From Pipra filicauda (Eukaryota > Chordata > Aves > Passeriformes > Pipridae): 64,000 bases of DNA. Below the pieces are notes generated by a model. The model ran no database searches. It had not been told where the DNA came from and was given only the letters and a program-made list of their open reading frames with translations. Position numbers and translations under genes: made by a program. Every line of letters starts with the position of its first letter. Within the stretch, counting starts at the first letter, position 1. Shown in pieces: positions 21,172-33,400 of the stretch. The DNA is taken from contig NW_024104660.1 of assembly GCF_003945595.2 (NCBI RefSeq), forward strand, positions 62,001-126,000, written 5' to 3'.

Positions 21172-21511
21172 CACAAACAAGTTTATGTGCAGTTTCCACG
21201 GCAAACCAGTTACAGTTTCCACAGCAAACCAGGTGCAGTTACAAACAAGCTCATACTTCATACTGATAACAATTAATAATCATCTGCTCCAATCATAAAT
21301 CTGCTTAAGTTGTCTTATCCCTAGAAACTGTTTAACAGACCTTAACCACATCCTAGGTAACAAATCGTTGCATACATGCCTGACTAGATCTTTTGATTAT
21401 GGTTTCCACTTCACACACAAACAAAGTTGCTACTTTGGAGTGTTGCTTTCTAGGCCTACTCTTCTACTAAGCCTTAGCCATTCTACTACTAATTTAAATT
21501 GCTGTGCAACA

Positions 21512-21515
21512 CAAC
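21512..21515. repeat. Target-site duplication, right copy (caac)
   Basis: The four bases directly after the 5' LTR terminus repeat the caac at 13217-13220. A preserved duplication means both LTRs come from one integration event with no later exchange with another locus. Confidence 0.8.
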
Positions 21516-24500
21516 TACCCCTGAGAACCCTCAGAGGTGCTCTGGCCTCCTTGTCTCGCTGTGAACTTTGTAATGGTAGTAAGTACAGGCAGATATGTTG
21601 GAGATTCTCTATCAAAAAATTTTCCCCCAGGCAATATGGGTAAATAATGATTTGTATTGGAAATGGTAATGTATAATAATTATGGCTACAATGTCCTAAC
21701 TAGAGGGAAGAGTAAAACATCCTGTTATTGCCATACCAGTGTTTCACCTTTGAGTAGAGGTTGCTTCATGCATGACAGTGTTGTAGGGTTAGCTGAGACT
21801 CCTCCCAGCTCTCAGCATGGATGGGAAGGAAGACGGGGAGAAACACGCAGACTGGCTGAACAACAGGTGTTTCTTCCTCATTATGAGAAAATGGAGCAGT
21901 TTGCCTGCAAAGGAAATGGATGAATTGAGTGTAATTTTCAAGTCAAATGTACAGTGTTGGGGGGAGACACATGTGTCTTCACTGCACCCTTGTTTGGAGC
22001 TGACAGATAGGATTGGTCCAAAACTTACCTAGTTGTGTAAGCTGTGCTCAGATGAGTAAACCTCTCCCCACCTTCCTTCTCTAGTTTCCTCTTATGCATA
22101 TTTTACATTGCATCATTTTGCACATTTTACATGGCAAAGGTCTAGTCTTGGGGTTTCCTTGAAATAATTAGGGTCAAACTGTTATTGCTATATTTGCCTG
22201 GTGTCTCTCTCAGCATAGAACAGCATTGCATTTAAAGAGATTATTACTGGTGTCATATATTCAACAACTTCAATATGTTGGGAGTGTACTGGGGAAAGAT
22301 TAATTGGTGCCTGCTTGCTCCTTGTTATCTTTCATTGAGCATCCACTACTGACACAGTCTAACCCAGCTCAACCTCTCTTATGCTGACAGCTCTTTTTGT
22401 TTAAATTAAATTTGTTTGAAATGTCAGGTTTTACTTTAACTTTGGACTCCTGCACTATGGTAACATGATATGTGAATACACCTTAATTTCTTGTGCCATG
22501 TTGCCTCGCAGTAGGAGCTCTGGGAGGCAAGGTGTGAATGACAGTGGGAGACACGGAAATCTGACTAACGTGCATTATTCATCTAAGACTCCTAGAAATA
22601 AAAAAAGAGTTCCAAAAGACTGTCATGGGTTCCAGAGGACAGTATGCATTTCCATTATCTGGTAACATTTATGCAGATTAAGGACTGAAGGTAGCTGAGG
22701 TAAAATAAACTGCCACCATAATTCTTGTGTTGCATGGCTTTGGAAGAGATAGGAAAAAAGTCTGCTTCTGGTGAGAATACTGGAAGGAGTCAAAATGTGC
22801 TCATGGATCTGACAAAAATAATACATAGAGCAGTCAAATTGTTGAGAGCTTAAGGATTAATAGCTTCCCAGAGTGGAGAGTGCAAAATGCAACTTTGTGC
22901 CTTCCCTATGGGAGGAGACAAAGAAGCTGGTTTAAAATGGGTATTCTAATTTCATATGTGTTCTGTGCAGGGATAGCAGCAAAAGTCCACACACTTGTTA
23001 GGTACAACAATTTGTTTAGGAGATGCAAGACTCTGTGCCAGAGTATATGCTCAGCAGGTAAGTCAGAACCTGTCTCAGAGGGAAATATGGGGCATCTCTC
23101 ACAAAATTAGGTTCTCAAATACTGAAGGTAGTGAAAGAAGTTTTTCAAGTCCTTTACACTTATCTAACCAATGTTCCCTTGAAATTATCTCTCTAAAAAA
23201 TGGGGTTTATTATTATTCCGCTTTTAAACCTATTTTGGTATAATTCTGAACTGACTAATATTGATATTTCTCTTGAAAAAAATATTTTAGGAATCCATCT
23301 GAGCTTTATCTGATCCTCTCAATGTCGGGTTTTCTTACGTTAAAAATGTTTTCTTCTCCAGAATTTCTGATGCCTTCAGAAAAAGAGGTTTGTCTTCATT
23401 CACAGATCTTGCCAGAAAGCTTTGGGATTTTGCTGAACTTATTCTAGGGAACCCCACTCACAACAAACCACATATGTCTTTAGCACCAAGTTATGTCAGA
23501 CCCTACTTGAAAACACCCACATGTTCGCCTAGAGTCATTACTTCTTTGCTGAGAATGTTCTTCTTGGTGTTCTTATGTTTCTTCTTTTTTCAAAAGTATC
23601 CTTGCACTGGGGGAACCAATATGCTTTGTATTACCACAACCTGCTGCAGGCTAATATTCATGAGCTAGGGATAAAGGCTTGAAAATGAAAGCAACAAAAA
23701 GGGCAAATAATTGATTCCTCCAGGTTTTGTCTGGGGACTTAAAACATTAAATATAACTTTGAATATTCTCTAGAAAAGCCAATTGTGGTGATAAAAATAA
23801 ATTCTACCTTAATTGCTTTTCCTGACACAAGCCAATAATGCAATGACAGTCTGCTAAGGCCCAGGCAATAATTCCACATCAATGAGGATGGCAGAAGTCT
23901 TACAGGCTCATTGTGCATATCCAAGTCTAGCAGCAGAGCAATTGGTTCCTCCCTACCTGAATCATCCTGTATCTTTGATGATCTCCTCCACCTTTCACAT
24001 GGTTGGAAAGATCTTGTGAAAGACACACATGCAAAAAGCCTCAAACTAGCAGACTCAAAGACCTGATTTCTTTCTCTAGTCTTAGCCTTTCAGTAATAGA
24101 GGTCTTCACTCAGAAACACTGACATCTGAGCTTTCAAGTTGCTGGAAAGTAACTGGAAAGTGCTATAGAGGAGCACTTTCATGCTCTGGTGTTTAAGAAC
24201 TGGAGTTAGTTGAACAGTTCCCAAGCATATTTAAAACAGCAGAAGTATATGGGATTTGAGGGTTGGATGGGTGTCTTTTTTGATTAGAAAATGTATATTG
24301 ACAGAAACTATTGTTCAAGTGTTTTCTTCAAAACTCTGCTTTTGTTTCTCCATAAATAAATTTGTGAGTGTCCTCACACACTCAGCCACTATTCCTCCTT
24401 AACTCCTAGAGCAAATATTTTTCTCAGTTTTCAGGTACTTGTATTCAAATCCTCCTTCTGCCAGAGTCAAATCAGTGACTTTACAGCACCTCACAGCTGA

Positions 24501-25284
24501 ATGGTTTATTTTCTTTTCTAGTTAAAGTCTTTCATTATTTGATGAGAGTAAGGAAGAAAATTTACTATCATTTTCAGTTTATCCCAACGTAAAAGAGAAG
24601 TTTTCACTGTTGTTTTGTATTTTGTCCCACTCTTATGAATGTTTCCAGGGAATTGTTTTAATTCCAACCCCCCCCAAAGGTAAAATCTCTGTTAATTTTT
24701 TTTTAATCCTCGTAGCAACTAATCTTGTTTAGGCTATACTAATTTATCTTATGATGCTTTTAAATGACCATTTCAAAAAAAGTCTGGATCTCATGAAGAG
24801 TTATTATCCAGCAGTCTTTATATGTCCACTTGTTTTTTCAGATGACTCACTGTTTTGCTTAGCAGAGTTCTGGGCTGCTCCTGTACTTCCTGCTGAAGAA
24901 CAAATAAAGAGGAATTTTGCTGTAGGTAATTGTGTCATAGGGGTGGCTGGGACGTGCCATTAAAGCTCAGACTCATTTAGAAATGCTGGTAGGCTCTGCC
25001 CTGAAGAGCTCTCATTTGGTGTGAGATCAGGAGATACAGGCAGAGAGCAGATGTGGAGCTCACACTGGTCAGTGCAGTAGGCTTTGACCTGGGGATTAGA
25101 GTCATGATGCAACACAGGTGATGCAGGCTCAGATATGCTGCATAAAGGTAAACCCACATCTTTACATGGATCACATAGGATGAAACCAGGAACATGCTGA
25201 AACTGTTTAGGAATTTTGCTACAATACAGTGGCATTTATATTCTTTCAAAGAGTTTATGATGGTTATCATCTACTCTGTTTGTT

Positions 25285-25285
<1 letters not shown>
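21516..25285. other. Non-coding DNA right of the ERV
   Basis: No recognisable coding, RNA or repeat feature. Frames are at most about 100 codons with no domain. Confidence 0.55.

Positions 25286-25362
<77 letters not shown>
25286..25362. repeat. Poly(T) run, 77 bp
   Basis: Seventy-seven uninterrupted T residues. The lysine-rich frame on the opposite strand is a translation artefact of this run. It could be the poly(A) tail of a minus-strand retrocopy, though I see no gene-like sequence next to it. It could also be an expanded or mis-sized homopolymer in the assembly. Confidence 0.95.
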
Positions 25363-25367
<5 letters not shown>

Positions 25368-25569
25368 TGCCTCAGTTGTGAGATTGCTATGTGATGATTT
25401 TATACTAAAATTGCAGCTTGGTCTCAGATTCAAAGTGTAGAGGTGTGCAAATCTAAAACAGTGAAGTTGGAGCTTGATAGTTGAAACTATGTGTAATGCC
25501 CTCTTCATTCTTTGGTCTCAAATTTGAAGGGTTTTAACTGAGATTCACTTTTTTGTGTGTGTTCATATT

Positions 25570-25589
25570 AAAAAAAAAAAAAAAAAAAA
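25570..25589. repeat. Poly(A) run, 20 bp
   Basis: Twenty A residues about 200 bp to the right of the 77-bp poly(T), in opposite sense. No duplicated flanks are evident. Confidence 0.9.
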
Positions 25590-27465
25590 GGAAAAACCCC
25601 TGAGGTCAAAACTCTGTAGCCATGAATGCAAGTGGAAATGAATGTGAAAAGTTGTTTTTGTTCATACTGATTGACATTTGCTGCAATAACCTGCATTTTC
25701 ACTTGACCCTGCAAGTAGTTCTAAACAGCTGAATATATGGAATAAAATCTATAGCCAAGACTAATAAATTGCAATGCCAGGATCTTAAGGTCCTCAATAA
25801 CTGTAAATCAGTAGAGCTGCAGAATTCAACTGAGCTGTGCTAATTTACACAAGCTAAGTGTCTGACCTTTAGTCTTCATTAGCATCATTAACTTTTCTTA
25901 AATGATGGCAACTGGAATTTGAGAACAGCACCAAAATTAATATAAAAAAATACCCTCACACCTCCCCTAGGTGAAACACAAAATAATTTGACAGGTAATT
26001 AAAATTCTAGTAAAAATTATGACTATGTAGTTTGTTCTCTGCAGAAAATTAGCATATAATCTGCCTATATCAAACATCAGTTTTCAACATACGCCAAAAG
26101 GACTCCTTGTCAGGCTAAAAAGACCCAGGAATTTGGAATGGTTTCAACAATCATGTCATAAAAAGGTGTTATGGTATAGCTCTTTTTATTTTCCTCTCCT
26201 TTAGACTGCATTCAAACACAAACAATTTGTGAGCCAAAAGAGCTTAATACCTGAGGAATTCTAATCTGCATATTCCCACTTTCAGACAACTAGTACTTTA
26301 TCCATTTTATAAGAAACTTCAAAGCACTCCTTGGTTTCCCTCCAGTCAGAAGTTTGAGGGGTGGGGTGGGGGTCACATGCCATTTATTTATCTGTCTTCT
26401 CAAGCCAAGTCTCCAGGCTTGATATGAACATAGACTTCCAAGCAAACCTATACAAACTCATATAAATGTACAGCAGGTCAATATTGCTGTGGTTAAATTT
26501 GTGTTACTTTACTTTGGGGTTGTTCTTATTCAGATTTGAGAAAATGATGAGTAACGAACGTCTGTTCAACAAGCTTGTAGTGATGATCCCTAATGGTCAA
26601 ATTCCAAAACAAACTATGACATATTCTGAACCAATTTCACTTTTCCTCAAGTTTGCCTATATAGAAGAGGGTTTTTAGGAGTGGCCAGATACCAATATCA
26701 GCTTTTTGAGTCACTGTGGAACAGCTGTTAAATAGTTTGCAAAGCGTTACCTGAGTAAATTTTTAATAAACAGATATTCTTATTATAGGGCTTCCCCCCC
26801 CTCCCCCCTTTTTATTTTTTTCTGGAAGCTTCTTTATAAGAAAGAAACATTTTACAAAGCTTTGTATGCCAGTTATCACTTGTATAACTTCTGTCTGTCA
26901 GACAGAGAAGCAGATAATCAAATCTGTCCTCATCTGAAACTGGGCATTGCTGTAGCTCTCAATAGAGTATAGCTTCTTAGACATTGGTTGGCTTGTTCAG
27001 AACTGCCTTTGGCAGATTTAAAGTAGTAGCAATATGCAAAGCAAGCTGTCTTGTTGGGACAGATGACTTTGCTATGACTGGATGTCTTTAGTGCACAATC
27101 ATGTTTCCAAGGTGAAAAATCACTTTCCCGAATCAAATATTTTTTATTATTTTGGCAAATGATCTTAGTTTACCAGACTGCTAATGAAAATAACCACAGT
27201 TAATTTATTTAAAAACACACTTTCTAGTTATGGAAATATTCACAAACCAGGTGCAGCTCTGCACATACAAAATTTGCAAAATGTTTATCAGTCCTTAGAG
27301 AGGAAAAGCAAGTGTGTTTTTTTGTCAGAAAATAGTGATGTTCTGCTCAATTTCCTTAAGAGCTTTTTTTAATGAGTTCCTTGCTCTTCCTTATTTCTTT
27401 GGGTTTGATGATTTGGTATTTTTAAGTAGTGGAATGTGTCGTTGTTTCTGTTTCTCAGTGAACAG

Positions 27466-27489
27466 GATGATGATGATGATGATAATAAT
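27466..27489. repeat. (GAT)n microsatellite
   Basis: Six GAT units followed by AAT units. Confidence 0.9.
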
Positions 27490-30400
27490 GTTTTCAGATG
27501 CATTTCCTGTTTAGTCCATACTAATGGACTGAATTTAGAGTGTGTCGGATTTCCACCTTACCCATGATAATGCACCAGCTGATAAGGAATCCCCTTTAAA
27601 TGGCAGACTATGTAAGGAATGAACTGCTATCTTGTATGATTAGTGGGGAAGAATTTGAGCCCTAAAATATGATTATCACCTCTGCATTTTAGACTATGGC
27701 AAAAATTTTGGAGCTAAAGGCTGCTTTTTCTTAGTGTTAAAGCAATAAAGGAAGATCTTAAGAGCTAGACTGCAGTTGTCACCTTTTTAGTGGCTCTTGA
27801 ATCAGCCCTAGGGTGTGAAATACACCTTCTAAACAGATGGTCTGAGGTATATTTCTGTATTCCCTGATTAATTTTGTGAGAGTGTTATTGAGAATGAAAG
27901 CAGTGGCAAATCACAGCCACAAACAGAGGCAGTCTCAGAGGTAGCTCATCCTGGTGTGTAATAAAGCCATTGATGTGATGAGGATTCAGCAGCAGCACAC
28001 AACAGTCGTTCCAGCTCCTTCATGTGCTCTCGCTGCAGAGTGAGGCATAAGGAGCTCAGCTCACAGGGCTACCATTTTTGTGATGCTTTGGGATTTCCTG
28101 CTCTGACTTGTTGGTAGGTGATCTTCTTACCATTATGGCACCAGTGTGGCGGGATTGGTACAGGAGGGAACAGGGCTCAGGAGTTGCACATGAATTGTGA
28201 TATTCAGAGATACCAGATGTTTACTGCAGTAGGTGATGGTGTGTGTGCAGCACCTACAGCTTGCGTCCTGTGTGTCTGGTTGGTCCTGTTAAGCAATGAG
28301 TCCATATGTCTAAGGAGAACTTGCACATCCTGAATCAGTCCCTGTCTTCCATGTCCTACTAATGTATGCTTACCTTGTGCAATGCGCTGACCTGGGTCTG
28401 GAAAACCTCTTAAATAGACTCCAAATAGAAAAGTCTTTAACTGTAACTCCTCAGACCTGATCCCTTGTAGCCTTCTTCTATGACAGAGGTTTCCACTTGT
28501 CTCTTTGTGCTCCTTTATGTCCACTTAATTCTGCTAGACCCTTTTCTCTGTTCCACTGTTTTTCAGACATGCTCTGGCCATGCTATAAGACCAGTCTTTT
28601 TACTTAACACCTTCTTGCTGTGACAAATCTCAGTGCAGAGCACAGAGGAACCTTGAGCTTTCTCTGTTTTAACTGTACTCCTCTGTTCAGTCTTTCGGTG
28701 AGTCAGTGGTTGGTGTTTGTCTCTGGAACAAGGTGAGGAATGGGCACAATCTGTTAATGTCTAATATAGGGGAGAGAGTCAGACTGCATAAATCAGCACT
28801 CCCCTGTCACTTCTGCATTTCACTCCCTGCCCCAGGAATCCCAACTCTCCCAGGGACATCACATCTGGCAATTTGTTGACATACAAAATGTCAGTAGAGA
28901 CTAAAACTAGAGATGTTGACTGAGGTCCCTCTTTTATCAAAGAGTTGCAAGGACAGCTCTAGGGACCTGGAGAATAACAATTATTGTTTTCTGGACTCTA
29001 CTGACTTCTCTCAATTAATCAGTTCCTTCTTTTGAACTGGAATGAATCCCAGGTTGCAGCCTTGAAGATGTCTGTGTTGCATGTTGCTTGAAGTATCAGA
29101 ACTCTGTGAGTTCATTAGGTTTGATTTCATGAAAATTATCTCTCTACATCCAGAAACAAGTAAGTAAGAGGGGCAAAACTAGCAGCTTCATGTTGTTTTG
29201 AATGTGATCAGAAGGAGAAACAAGAGCAAATGTAACATGGGTGCCTTTGTGTATGGCACATAAGAAAGTTTTCCCATGCTAGAGTTGGATTTTGCCATAT
29301 GTTTATCACTAGCATGTCTACAGATCAGATTTTGGGTGTTTTCCCATATATTGAAATATCATTTCATGGCTCCTTTTTCCCCCTCTGTTTTGATCCATGC
29401 TATAATCCAGTACAGGGTGTGCCAAAGATTTAGTCAACAGTCCAAAACAAATAATAAGGCTGTCTGGTCAGATTCTATCATCATCTGAGTCAGATTTGTG
29501 CAACTTGATTAAATCAGCGCATATACAACACATTAAAATACATGGCCTGGTAGAGGGAGAGGTACAAGGAGGTCACAATTCATTTCCAACAAATGAAAAC
29601 GTTCAGACCCATGAATAAAAGATAGACTTGATTAATGCAGAGATTTAGTAAGTCAATGCAATGCTGCGTATCCTGCATCAGAAGAAATTCCTGGGAATGA
29701 GTGTACCTTAAATGACACCTGAATCTCTCCCATGTCCCATTATTTTTCTCTTTAGCACTGGCAGAATAGTGTGTGAAGAACTTGCAACATAGGGCACAGA
29801 TCTGGTAAACCATAATGCAAGTGTTCAGCTTTACTTGTATGGGAAATCACATTTATAAAAGTTTGTGGGATCCAAATCAGAAATAGCAATATTAAAATTA
29901 AGGAAAGAATAAACCATATAATTAATCTTTCTGAACTAAGTCTAAAATATAGCATTAAAATATTTAAGCTTTTCTTTAGCTTGCACATTAACAGTTGTGC
30001 ATTGAGGATGTGATGTATAAGTGCCAGAAAATGTTTCTCTATTGGATTTCTACTGCAGCTCACGCAATTGAATCAGAGGGTTGGTTAAATATAATGTCTG
30101 CCTTTTCACTGTGGAAAAACTGTTAGCAAAATTTATCTCCTTGAGACAGTCCCTCTCCATCTTGTACCCATCATTCTTTAAGCCATTATTTTAACTTAAG
30201 CTTTTGTACTTATTCTGGGTAATTCACTTGGTCTCTAAGGACATTCTCCCCCGACTCCTTTGTTGCTGGGAACAGATTTAGTACTGACAGGCAGAGTCCT
30301 CTGTAGGTGTGGGAAGAAAGATACACCTCATATAGATAAAAACCAGAAGCTTTTATAAGGTAAGGTTAAAAGGTAGTAAGAGATCAGCTTAGGGGAGGGT

Positions 30401-33400
30401 CTTTCTACTTGCCTTGAAAAAAAATACAGAGAATCTTGCAATGGTTTAATGTAACACTATTTTTAAAAATTCATCTGACAAAGTATTTGCACAGCACTTT
30501 TATCTAAGAACTGCATGTTTTCCACTGTAAATAACTATGACTAACATCAACTTTCATTTCAGGAGGGTTCTTGGTAATACCCACTTCAAATGGTAACATT
30601 TTGAGTTTTTCACTGCATTTTCACCAAATAAGAAATTTTATATGGGACATAAGGACTTTGGTGAAATTGGACAGGAAAAAGTGGTTATAAATATATTTTT
30701 ACTTTTTTTTAAATAATAATAATGTATTTTGACTTTGTGCTATATTAACATTTTTTGTGTGTGTGTGTTGGCTTTTGTATTTACCTTACTGAAACTAAAT
30801 ATTAGAGTTTTTACCATGTGCAAAAATATGTTCATTTTTGGACTAAAACTGAGAGCCCAAATTTTAGAGTTTCAAGAGACATAAAAGTTGAGTTGTGCTG
30901 GAAAGAGGAGACCGGGCTTGAAAAGATAGATTTTGGAGCCATTCAATCCTTGAAGGTTGTGGCCACTTTGCTCATGAAATAATCAGACCTTTGTGGCTTG
31001 CTTTGTAAATCCTATCCAAATAAACACAATTACCATGTGCCTAATTTGTATATGCCATTACAGACATGAAAGGTGATGCAGTTGCTTAATTGTGTTACGA
31101 GAACAACCTCCTCTTGGAGTTCCTTTGCATGGCATCGCAGACATGATGGGCAGAAGTAATTCCATGGGCTTGCTTTAGGATTGCAGGAGGACTTTTTAGC
31201 TTTAGTCAGGGGGGAAAAAAATGTGGGCCGCTGTCTCTGCCACCAATTTTTATGGGAATACAAGGTAATTTAATGGATTTTTATGTGACTGACATAAAGG
31301 TAATGATGAAACAGAATGAGACACTGCCACCTTAAAAATGTTTTTCTCCTAGTTGTTCTTTAGCTATAGGGAGCAAATTTAATTTTAAGTTTCTGGTCTT
31401 TGAATTTATTCTGTAACAACAAAACAAATATCAGCCAGACAAGTAGGCAGCTGTACTACTATTTTGTGTCTGGCTTTGCATCTTAGGGCAATTCTCTGCT
31501 TTGTGCATTTAGGGACATGTAGTAATGGCAAGCAAAGTCAATGCTCCTTTATTGTGCTCTTTGCTCCCCAGCATTTGAGAGAGTGTAGATTTCCCGTCAC
31601 CATGTTGTTCTTCAGTTCATTTATCTGCAGCCTGCTCCTTCTGCCTCACATTGGTGATGAATTATACTCTGCTTCCTCCATCTAATCCTTTTCATTTATT
31701 TATATTTTATGAAGGAAACATAAAAGACTCCTCATAAAAATCCAACTGTTTTTGATAAACCTTGTCATGTGCAAATAATGGAGCCTTGTCAAGAACAAGC
31801 CTTGCTGGAAATTTATGCCTTCTAATAATAATAACAAGAGAGAATCAGGAACAAATAAGAAATATATTGAATTGGATTCAGAGAATGTTTATGGTTCTAA
31901 ATTGGTGGCAATAAAGTATTTTTTATCTAGAAATGTTTTTATATGTTAGTTTAATTCAAATACCATGTTGTGCCTGAACTCTATAGTATTTAGCCTAGCA
32001 GAGCTATGAAAAGCATCTTGTATTTTAGCCCAGTAGAGCAGACAGACTTCTCTTTCCGAGGTTTGGCGGTGGAGACAGGAAAGGATATACCTGACTTATT
32101 AATACAAGAGGAAGCAATCCAGAGTTTGGAGCAAAGAAGAAAAGTGGTGGTCAGCTGAGGCCTCTCTGTGGGCTAGTGCAAAATGGTAGGGGCACATAAG
32201 TTAAAGAAAACAAAGGCAAATTTTTATTAGAATATTATGTTTTTCTTCAGCAGCAAAGTTCCCTGGCCAGAATCAACTTGTCAGGAGCAGCAATGTTTAC
32301 AGTTTTTGACTGCTAAAGCTGTGGATATCTGGAAAGCCATAAGGACAATTGGTCATATGTAGGTAAAGTTAATATCTAAAAGAAGATATGATTGCCTCTT
32401 GCTGTAATCCTCAGCTGTCTCTTTGCTGTATGACATTTTATTTTCTATTATAGTTTTTACATTGAGACTAAAACTAAACAGAATGTTAATTGTTTGCTGA
32501 TGAGACCAATTAGCATTTTATAGTACTTTATAAATGTCAGGGAATGAATGGGATTTCTCAGGAAAAAACTTTGTGTTCAACTGGCAGAGTCTAATCCAAA
32601 CAAATGTGTCCCTTTAATGAAGAGGTTTCTTAGTAACACAACTAGTTCTCTGAATATATTGTCTGTGCATCTTCACAGAACTGATATTTATGCTCCCATG
32701 GGTGCTACTCTTTACATGAAATACTTGTTTTACATCTTTTCAGGAGTGAGAATCTCTGTAATTCCCTTTCAGGTAACATATCCAATCTGTCATGTTGAAC
32801 TAATGCTAGAAATAATATTAGAAAATGAAGAAACAAAGACAAAAAATTGTTTTTCAATTTAGAAAACTAATTGCCTCATTCAAGGCCCTTGTTCCAAGTT
32901 GCGTTTTGCAAATATTGAAGGTTTCATAAACAAAGGCATGAAGAGAAAATTTATTTTCAGGGGATATTAATGTTTTAGTTTAATTTAATTTTGGTGTAGA
33001 AAAAAGGCCCTTTCTGCCTGTTCTCCCACCTCCTTATTCAAAACTTCCTTGGCAGACCGGGCTGAAGCTCAACCCTTGGGTTTGGACTTTGCAAGATAAC
33101 ACAACCATTGCTGAACTGGGCAGTTGCCAATCAACCAAAGGAAAAAGTTAATGAGGAATCAGTCAGATTTGAGGGACCTGGTTCTTTTACACTTCATCAG
33201 TTACAATTCCCTATAAAACAGTGGGACTTAATATCTGGCAGAGCTATTCTGTCACTGGTTTTGCCAGGCTCCATGTGACAGCCGTTGTAATGCATTATAC
33301 GGGACCAGAAGAACCAACTGGTTTTGCAGTGTTGTCAAAAAACAGTGACCTTTATAAGAAGGATGCCCTAAAAGGTGACAATTTCAGCTTCGTAGTTGAC

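Larger units (their letters stand above)
13221..21511 (-). mobile_element. Endogenous retrovirus, gammaretrovirus-like (class I), near-complete provirus
   Basis: The element is bounded by two nearly identical direct LTRs that begin TGTTGC and end GCAACA on the minus strand. It is flanked on both sides by the 4-bp direct repeat caac. The internal order is primer site, leader, gag, pol, env and polypurine tract, all on the minus strand. Gammaretroviral affinity is inferred from the matrix-like gag start, the RT (YVDD) and integrase sequence character, and the 4-bp target duplication typical of murine-type gammaretroviruses (alpharetroviruses usually give 6 bp). Total length is 8.29 kb, although roughly 1 kb or more of gag-protease-RT coding is missing. 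The env is about 300 codons longer than usual. Gag is frameshifted and the start of RT is broken, so the copy could move only with helper proteins. The LTRs differ by one substitution and one 16-bp indel, indicating recent integration. Confidence 0.97.
21035..21511 (-). repeat. 5' LTR of the ERV (477 bp)
   Basis: This LTR has perfect 6-bp terminal inverted repeats, TGTTGC and GCAACA. It is identical to the 3' LTR except for one base (21286, G here on the plus strand, A at 13472) and 16 bp present only here (21431-21446). Read on the minus strand it has a U3 with two 20-bp direct repeats, a TATA box at 21164-21171 and an AATAAA at 21090-21095. These imply an R region of roughly 70 nt and a short U5 of roughly 35 nt. 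The R and U5 sizes are estimates from signal spacing. This LTR should drive the provirus leftwards in window coordinates. Confidence 0.97.

Noticed and set aside
25236..25508. Lysine-repeat protein on the minus strand
   Set aside because: Product of translating the 77-bp poly(T) tract.
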